A DNA stretch of 20,724 bases, taken from Planctomycetota bacterium (GTDB taxonomy: Bacteria; Planctomycetota; UBA1135). The stretch spans positions 1 to 20,724 of the forward strand of contig JAQWRF010000253.1 of assembly GCA_029243845.1 (NCBI GenBank), in the 5' to 3' direction. The notes beneath the pieces were generated by a model that did no database searches, was not told where the DNA came from, and saw only the letters and a program-made list of their open reading frames with translations. Position 1 is the stretch's first letter. Each line of letters starts with the position of its first letter. This document shows positions 16,467-20,724 of this stretch, piece by piece. The position numbers and the translations under genes are program-made.

Positions 16467-16494
16467 ATTTTACAAAAACATCGCTACTAGTCAA
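16467..16494 (-). promoter_or_regulatory. Sigma70-like promoter of the rpsB operon
   Basis: On the minus strand, TTGACT (16489-16494) and TAAAAT (16467-16472) are separated by 16 bases, each matching the -35 and -10 consensus in five of six positions. Transcription would start near 16460, leaving a leader of about 75 bases before the rpsB ATG. The leader holds a weak AGGC/GCCT inverted repeat, possibly part of an S2 autoregulatory site, but this is not demonstrable here. The rest of the 187-base divergent gap is A+T-rich and must contain the promoter of the GGDEF gene, for which I see no convincing boxes. Confidence 0.65.
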
Positions 16495-16571
16495 CGCTAA
16501 GTATGAGATAAATACACATTTACAAAAGCAAAATACTATTAAAGTGGTATTCTTTAGTTAAGAAACACACT

Positions 16572-17567
16572 ATGTCAAACGAACAACAGCCATTTCCAGA
16601 AAAACGTAACATTCTGGCAATATTGAACCATCGGGGTGAAAACCTTGGAGGGTTGCCTGATTGGCTGCATAGTCAGGGCTGGGAAGTACGTGTATCTTCG
16701 GGATTGTCAGAGTCTAAGTCATTACTGCAAAATGAGATAAGTGCTGCCATCCTGCTACCGCTCACCCTAAAGCGTGACGGCATTGAATGGCAAAGTTTAC
16801 TGCCGCTGCTAAGCCCACACCATCACATTCCGTGGCTGGTCATCCCCTGGAAGGACGCCGTCGTTGGCACCCTCTCCACCCTGTTGATGGGCTCTTTGGC
16901 GGTGGCAGATTGGGTTATTAGCAGCGAGAGTCACAGCGAAATCGGCTTTAGGCTCGATAATCTGCTGCGTTTTGAGAAAATAGTGGATGCCACTCGCCAA
17001 CACACGAACGAGCTAGAAAGCCAGCTAGTGACCGATCATAAGACAGAATTATTCAACGACCGCCACTTTCGTGCGCGATTACGCGAAGAATTCGAGCGTA
17101 GCACACGACACGGTAGCCCGCTGGCGTTGATGCTTATTGACCTCGACGACTTCAAAACCATCAACGACGACAACACTTATGAGTTTGGTGACATCGCGCT
17201 CAAAACCGTGGCTAATGTGTTACGCGAAAGCGTGCGCAATATTGACATACCTGCCCGAATAGGAGGCGACGAATTTGCTTTAATCTTGCCGACGACGACA
17301 ATTGAAGAGGCACTGATGGTGGCAAAACGTTTCCAAGACTCACTACGCAAGAATCCGGCAGTAGAAGATTCGGACATTGCACAATTACGCGCTTCAGTCG
17401 GAATAGCAACTACTAATAAATTTGGCGGGCGTGATTCGCGTCAACTATTTTTACAAGCGAACGAAGCACTGAAAGTTTCGAAACAGTACGGCAAGAACCG
17501 CATCGCGTTTTACGACCCAAGTACGCGGCAAGTCATTTGCCATGGCGCAACTAATAAAGTGGAATAA
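16572..17567 (+). CDS. GGDEF-domain diguanylate cyclase with degenerate receiver-like N-terminus
   Basis: The protein (331 residues) should make cyclic di-GMP from two GTP. The C-terminal domain (about 155-320) has the intact active-site loop GGDEF (231-235), the metal-binding DLD at 190-192, and an inhibitory site RNID (222-225) exactly five residues before GGDEF, so product inhibition is likely. One oddity: the usual INDxxGHxxGD motif reads INDDNTYEFGD (197-207), with the Gly-His pair replaced by Thr-Tyr. Residues 12-135 look like a receiver fold, but the strand that should carry the phospho-accepting aspartate reads AAILLPLT, so phosphorylation is not expected. A helix linker (136-152) joins the parts. 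It has its own divergent promoter region and overlaps the converging next gene by 17 bases. Confidence 0.9.
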   Translation: MSNEQQPFPEKRNILAILNHRGENLGGLPDWLHSQGWEVRVSSGLSESKSLLQNEISAAILLPLTLKRDGIEWQSLLPLLSPHHHIPWLVIPWKDAVVGTLSTLLMGSLAVADWVISSESHSEIGFRLDNLLRFEKIVDATRQHTNELESQLVTDHKTELFNDRHFRARLREEFERSTRHGSPLALMLIDLDDFKTINDDNTYEFGDIALKTVANVLRESVRNIDIPARIGGDEFALILPTTTIEEALMVAKRFQDSLRKNPAVEDSDIAQLRASVGIATTNKFGGRDSRQLFLQANEALKVSKQYGKNRIAFYDPSTRQVICHGATNKVE

Positions 17568-18666
17568 AAACAGGCTGGCACCAGTCGCCATGCGCTCCCG
17601 CAGATGTTTCGTAAACCGATGAACTCCGCAATTCGACACGATCATTTTTTCGCAATTTAAGACGCAGCAATTCGGCCGTTTGTGCAACCCTCTTAGCCGT
17701 TGATGTCTCGCGCAACTTCCCATTCACAAAGATGGAAAATGTGACGGGACTAGGAGAAATAAATCCAGTGACATCGTCGTCTATGCCTGCCCAAATAGCG
17801 AATAAGCCATCATCTAGGCATTTTAGCGCAACGACATCCTGCGGCGCCAGAGACCATCCTATATTGAAATGGCGCCGAGCTATTGACAAATCAAACCCAT
17901 CGAAACTCGTTGATTGCGGTTGAACTTCGAACGAGAGCTGCGAAGACTCATTGCGAGTGATTCTCGAGACCTCAGACATCGCCAGCACGTAATCCTCCTG
18001 CCACAGTGTAGCGACGCGCAACGCATTATTATTACAACTGACGACACTCGCAGCGAACATCGAACCATCGTGTAAGTACACGAATGACGGAAGGTTTTCT
18101 TGCACACTAGGGTCACTATAGAAAACGAGTGCTTCGATTTTTTCAACCGCTACTTCAAGTTCGGTGCCGCCCGTTTCGAATTTCACCTTTGCCTTATTGA
18201 GTGCGACAAAAAAACCACTGGCTACATCACTGACATCGTTTACTGTTTTCATCCGCAACAGATCTTCATTCAAATGCGGGGCTACAAAGTGAGGGCCTGC
18301 GATAGCAAGTACATGCCGCAAATCTACCTTCAGCGTTTTCTCACGAGTCGTCTGCCACAGCAAGAAATCGCCGTCGCTTTCGACTGGCCGTCCAGAAATT
18401 CTGGAAGAGTCTTGTAGGTAAAGGAATTGCGGCGACCGCACCACCGAAAGGTCCTTTGTGCCATGAGTAAAATCAAGCTGTAGCCACTCGCCCAGAGCTG
18501 GGTGCGGAAGAGCGCGGCCGTTTTCCCAGGTCAAAGCCGACAATTCAACCCCCGCCGAGTCAAGGAATCCGTCAAACCATGCCAGGTCGCCACCGACATC
18601 TGCGGAGCCCGCAGCAGGATTTTGTGCCAAAATGGACAGCATTGTAGAGATTAGTAGATTCGTCAT
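17551..18666 (-). CDS. Probable exported protein with C-terminal NPCBM-like domain
   Basis: This 371-residue protein has a hydrophobic N-terminus (residues 3-15) followed by AQNPAAG, consistent with a signal peptide. The middle includes a segment SFVYLHDGSMFAASVVS (194-210), then LWQEDYVLAMSEVSRI, a pattern seen in planctomycetal proteins with a small beta domain ahead of NPCBM. The C-terminal part (about 282-369) resembles the NPCBM/NEW2 carbohydrate-binding module, with FAIWAGIDDDVTG (289-301), FSIFVNGKL and the closing GAHGDWCQPVFI (357-368), close to the usual GDHADWxxxxL ending. A cell-surface or periplasmic carbohydrate-binding role is inferred. No catalytic domain is seen. It is transcribed alone, divergent from groL. 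Confidence 0.7.
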   Translation of the reverse strand: MTNLLISTMLSILAQNPAAGSADVGGDLAWFDGFLDSAGVELSALTWENGRALPHPALGEWLQLDFTHGTKDLSVVRSPQFLYLQDSSRISGRPVESDGDFLLWQTTREKTLKVDLRHVLAIAGPHFVAPHLNEDLLRMKTVNDVSDVASGFFVALNKAKVKFETGGTELEVAVEKIEALVFYSDPSVQENLPSFVYLHDGSMFAASVVSCNNNALRVATLWQEDYVLAMSEVSRITRNESSQLSFEVQPQSTSFDGFDLSIARRHFNIGWSLAPQDVVALKCLDDGLFAIWAGIDDDVTGFISPSPVTFSIFVNGKLRETSTAKRVAQTAELLRLKLRKNDRVELRSSSVYETSAGAHGDWCQPVFIPLY

Positions 18667-18774
18667 GCCAATTCGGCAGTAATCATAGTAGAATCTGCGC
18701 GCTTTGTTGCTCGAATGTTGGCATTAGTTTTGCTGTATAGCATCGAGCTGCCAGGCGGTACTCACCAGAAAATA

Positions 18775-20397
18775 ATGCATAAAGAACTCTCGTTTAATGC
18801 CGAAGCACGCGACGCCATCCTTTGTGGTGTCGAGAAGCTTGCTAAGGCTGTTGTTTCTACTCTAGGTCCTCAAGGTCGATGCGCTGTGCTCGACAAGTCT
18901 TGGGGCGGTCCTGTAATCACTAAAGACGGCGTTACTGTCGCCCGCGATATCGATCTTGAAGACAAGGCCGAAAATCTAGGCGCTCAATTAGTGAAAGAGG
19001 CTGCCACTAAGACTAACGACCGTGCTGGCGATGGCACTACTACTTCTACCCTGCTTGCATGGATGATTTACAAAGAAGCTTTACGCCACCTAGCTGTGGG
19101 CGAGTCTCCAAACGATATTATCAGTGGTATTCGCCAAGCGACGCGACAAGTTGTGACGCACATCACCAAACAAGCGAAGCCTATCAAGAACAACAAAGAC
19201 ATCAAGTCTGTCGCAACAATTGCTTCGAACAACGATGAAGTTGTTGGCGCTATTCTTGCTGACGCGTTCAAGAAGGTTGGCGACGACGGAGTCATTAGTA
19301 TTGAAGAAGGCAAGGGTCTCGACACTGAAGTAAAGATTGTTACAGGTATGCAATTTGATCGTGGCTTCCTGTCACCGAACTTTGCGACTAATACCGAAAC
19401 TCTAGAATGCCTGTATCGCAAGCCACTTATTTTGGTTCACGAAAACAAGATTTCCAGTGTTCAAGAATTGTTGCCGGCGCTCGAGTTGGCAAAAGAAAGC
19501 AAAAGAGCTTTGTTTATTATTGCCGAAGACATCGAAGGAGAAGCTTTGGCGGCCTTGGTGATTAACAAAATGCGTGGTGTTATTGAAGTCGTTGCCGTTA
19601 AAGCTCCGGGCTATGGCGACCGTCGCAAAGAGATGTTGCAAGACATTGCTATTCTGACTAAGGCCAATGCCTTCATGGCAGATTCCGGCGCAAACCTAGA
19701 CGCGATTACCATCGCTGATTTCGGTACTGCCGAACAAGTCATCATTGATTCCAACTCAACGACATTGGTGAAAGGCGCTGGGGCCAAGAGCATCGTCAGC
19801 GCGCGCGCCGAGTTGATTAAGTCGCAAATAGAAAGCACGACTAGTGACTACGACAAAGAGAAACTAGAAGAACGTCTAGCCAAGCTAGTGGGCGGCATTG
19901 CTCAAATTCAAGTTGGCGGTGCATCTGAAGCCGACGTTAAAGAACGCAAGTTTCGCTACGAAGACGCCAAGCACGCCACAGTCGCTGCGATTGCTGAGGG
20001 CATCCTGGCCGGTGGCGGCACAGCGCTACTGCGCGCTTCTGCTGCTTTGCGCAAGAACACGCTCAAGCTTTCCGGTGGCGAGCTAACAGGCCTTAAGGTT
20101 TTGGCTGAGGCACTCGAGTCTCCGATTAAAACCATCTGTGAAAACGCTGGGCAACACGGTGCTGTCGTTGCACGCAACGTACTTAAAGAAAAGTCCCCAA
20201 CATACGGCTACAACGCCTTGACTAGCGAATATGGCGATATGCTAAAGATGGGCATTGTTGATCCAACAAAAGTGACACGCACGGCTTTGCAAAACGCCGT
20301 TAGCGTTGCCGCTACTTTAATCACTACAGAATGCTTAATCGTTGAGGCGGATGCCGACGACGACCAAGCTGACGCTGCTCATAACCACGCTCATTAA
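18775..20397 (+). CDS. groL: Chaperonin GroEL, first copy of a probable pair
   Basis: This 540-residue subunit forms the folding chamber for non-native proteins. Conserved marks are ITKDGVTVARDI (48-59), AGDGTTT (84-90) with the ATPase aspartate D86, and EDAKHATVAAIAEGILAGGG around the second catalytic aspartate. The open frame extends up to an ATG at 18715, but those 20 residues (MLALVLLYSIELPGG...) are not chaperonin sequence; MHKELSFNAEARDAI at 18775 aligns with family N-termini. The C-terminus lacks the Gly-Gly-Met repeats that line the chamber and ends instead in ADDDQADAAHNHAH. groES follows after 2 bases. The 108-base upstream gap shows no CIRCE element; an imperfect TGCTGT/ATAGCA palindrome is at 18731-18742. 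Confidence 0.96.
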   Translation: MHKELSFNAEARDAILCGVEKLAKAVVSTLGPQGRCAVLDKSWGGPVITKDGVTVARDIDLEDKAENLGAQLVKEAATKTNDRAGDGTTTSTLLAWMIYKEALRHLAVGESPNDIISGIRQATRQVVTHITKQAKPIKNNKDIKSVATIASNNDEVVGAILADAFKKVGDDGVISIEEGKGLDTEVKIVTGMQFDRGFLSPNFATNTETLECLYRKPLILVHENKISSVQELLPALELAKESKRALFIIAEDIEGEALAALVINKMRGVIEVVAVKAPGYGDRRKEMLQDIAILTKANAFMADSGANLDAITIADFGTAEQVIIDSNSTTLVKGAGAKSIVSARAELIKSQIESTTSDYDKEKLEERLAKLVGGIAQIQVGGASEADVKERKFRYEDAKHATVAAIAEGILAGGGTALLRASAALRKNTLKLSGGELTGLKVLAEALESPIKTICENAGQHGAVVARNVLKEKSPTYGYNALTSEYGDMLKMGIVDPTKVTRTALQNAVSVAATLITTECLIVEADADDDQADAAHNHAH

Positions 20398-20399
20398 TC

Positions 20400-20708
20400 A
20401 TGGCTAAAAATAAAATTGCATTCACCCCGATTGAAGATCGGGTCCTTATTGAGCCAGCTACTGCTGAAACAGTTTCGGCAGCGGGCATCTTTTTGCCGAA
20501 CAGTGCTAGCGAGACACCGCTACGTGGCGAAGTCCTAGCCGTTGGCGCCGGAGCTCTAAACAAAGATGGTGTCCGCGCTGAGCTACCAGTCAAAGTTGGC
20601 GACCACGTGGTGTACGCCAAGTTCTCAGGCTCTAAAATAGAAGTCGGTGGCTGCGAATTTTTAATCGTACGCGCCAACGAAATTCTTGCCGTCATTAACA
20701 GTAAATAA
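20400..20708 (+). CDS. groES: Co-chaperonin GroES
   Basis: The 102-residue lid of the chaperonin opens with FTPIEDRVLIEP, has the mobile loop segment SAAGIFLPNSASETP (about residues 26-40), which docks onto GroEL, and continues with RGEVLAVG and VGDHVVYAKFSGSKIEVGG. The usual length is about 97. It begins 2 bases after the groL stop without a Shine-Dalgarno sequence, so translation is probably coupled. The order groL-groES is the reverse of the common groES-groL, and a further gene begins 4 bases after its stop. Confidence 0.96.
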   Translation: MAKNKIAFTPIEDRVLIEPATAETVSAAGIFLPNSASETPLRGEVLAVGAGALNKDGVRAELPVKVGDHVVYAKFSGSKIEVGGCEFLIVRANEILAVINSK

Positions 20709-20712
20709 CATC

Positions 20713-20724
20713 ATGGCTAAACAA
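20713..20724 (+). CDS. groL: Start of a further gene, probably a second groL (partial, cut by window end)
   Basis: Only ATG GCT AAA CAA (Met-Ala-Lys-Gln) is inside the window, 4 bases after the groES stop. Met-Ala-Lys-Gln is a frequent opening of GroEL, and groES is normally followed by groL, so a second chaperonin gene is likely. Four codons cannot prove it. Confidence 0.6.

Noticed and set aside
16519..16553. Promoter boxes for the GGDEF gene (TTTACA and TATTCT).
   Set aside because: The spacing is about 23 bases, too long for a sigma70 promoter; the region is simply A+T-rich.
18715..18774. Upstream in-frame ATG giving GroEL a 20-residue hydrophobic N-terminal extension (MLALVLLYSIEL...).
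   Set aside because: The chaperonin N-terminus begins at MHKELSFN (18775), the extension has no family counterpart, and a hydrophobic leader would be odd for a cytosolic chaperonin.
18667..18774. Possible CIRCE (HrcA) operator upstream of groL; inverted arms GCTCGA and TCGAGC at 18709-18714 and 18743-18748.
   Set aside because: The arms do not match TTAGCACTC-N9-GAGTGCTAA and are 28 bases apart; no convincing operator or -35/-10 pair was found.

Overview
The window looks like a compact chromosomal segment of a bacterium, most likely a member or relative of Planctomycetota. I infer this from several things. There is a HEAT-repeat/von Willebrand factor A protein and a protein ending in an NPCBM-like domain, both common in that phylum. 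A groL-groES pair is followed at once by what looks like the start of a second groL. There is also a short (198 aa) EF-Ts and a Rho with a long basic N-terminal extension. No rRNA, insertion sequence, prophage or CRISPR array is visible, and base composition seems even, near half G+C by eye. Genes are packed very tightly: no gap exceeds 190 bases, several genes overlap, and many start codons have no recognisable Shine-Dalgarno sequence. The taxonomic call is an inference.

Region 1 (17-6449, all minus) reads, in transcription order: rho, then a three-part ABC system of the GldA/GldF/GldG type (ATPase, ABC-2 permease, membrane-anchored auxiliary protein), a DUF4340 protein and an unrecognised five-helix membrane protein. 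Gaps or overlaps of 0 to 8 bases make this one likely transcription unit. A good -10 box lies upstream of rho at 6548-6553. Upstream of it, on the same strand, is a HEAT/VWA protein (6560-8071).

Region 2 (8092-10555, plus) is a three-gene overlapping cassette: a xylose-isomerase-like TIM-barrel protein, an AmgK-like sugar kinase and a MurU-like nucleotidyltransferase. The last two resemble the anomeric kinase and uridylyltransferase that return MurNAc or GlcNAc to peptidoglycan precursors in other bacteria. The cassette converges on selB (10539-12464, minus), the selenocysteine-specific elongation factor. selB diverges, with only 12 bases between start codons, from a radical SAM protein of the YhcC/TIGR01212 family (12477-13412). 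A 13-bp palindrome lies between these two starts.

Region 3 (13401-16494) is the translation operon rpsB-tsf-pyrH-frr on the minus strand, followed after 8 bases by tRNA-Lys(UUU). A strong hairpin with T-runs on both sides can terminate both this operon and the converging radical SAM gene. A sigma70-like promoter lies in front of rpsB.

Region 4 (16572-20724) holds a GGDEF diguanylate cyclase with a degenerate receiver-like N-terminus (plus), a converging NPCBM-domain exported protein (minus), and then groL-groES and the first four codons of a further gene, probably a second groL (plus).
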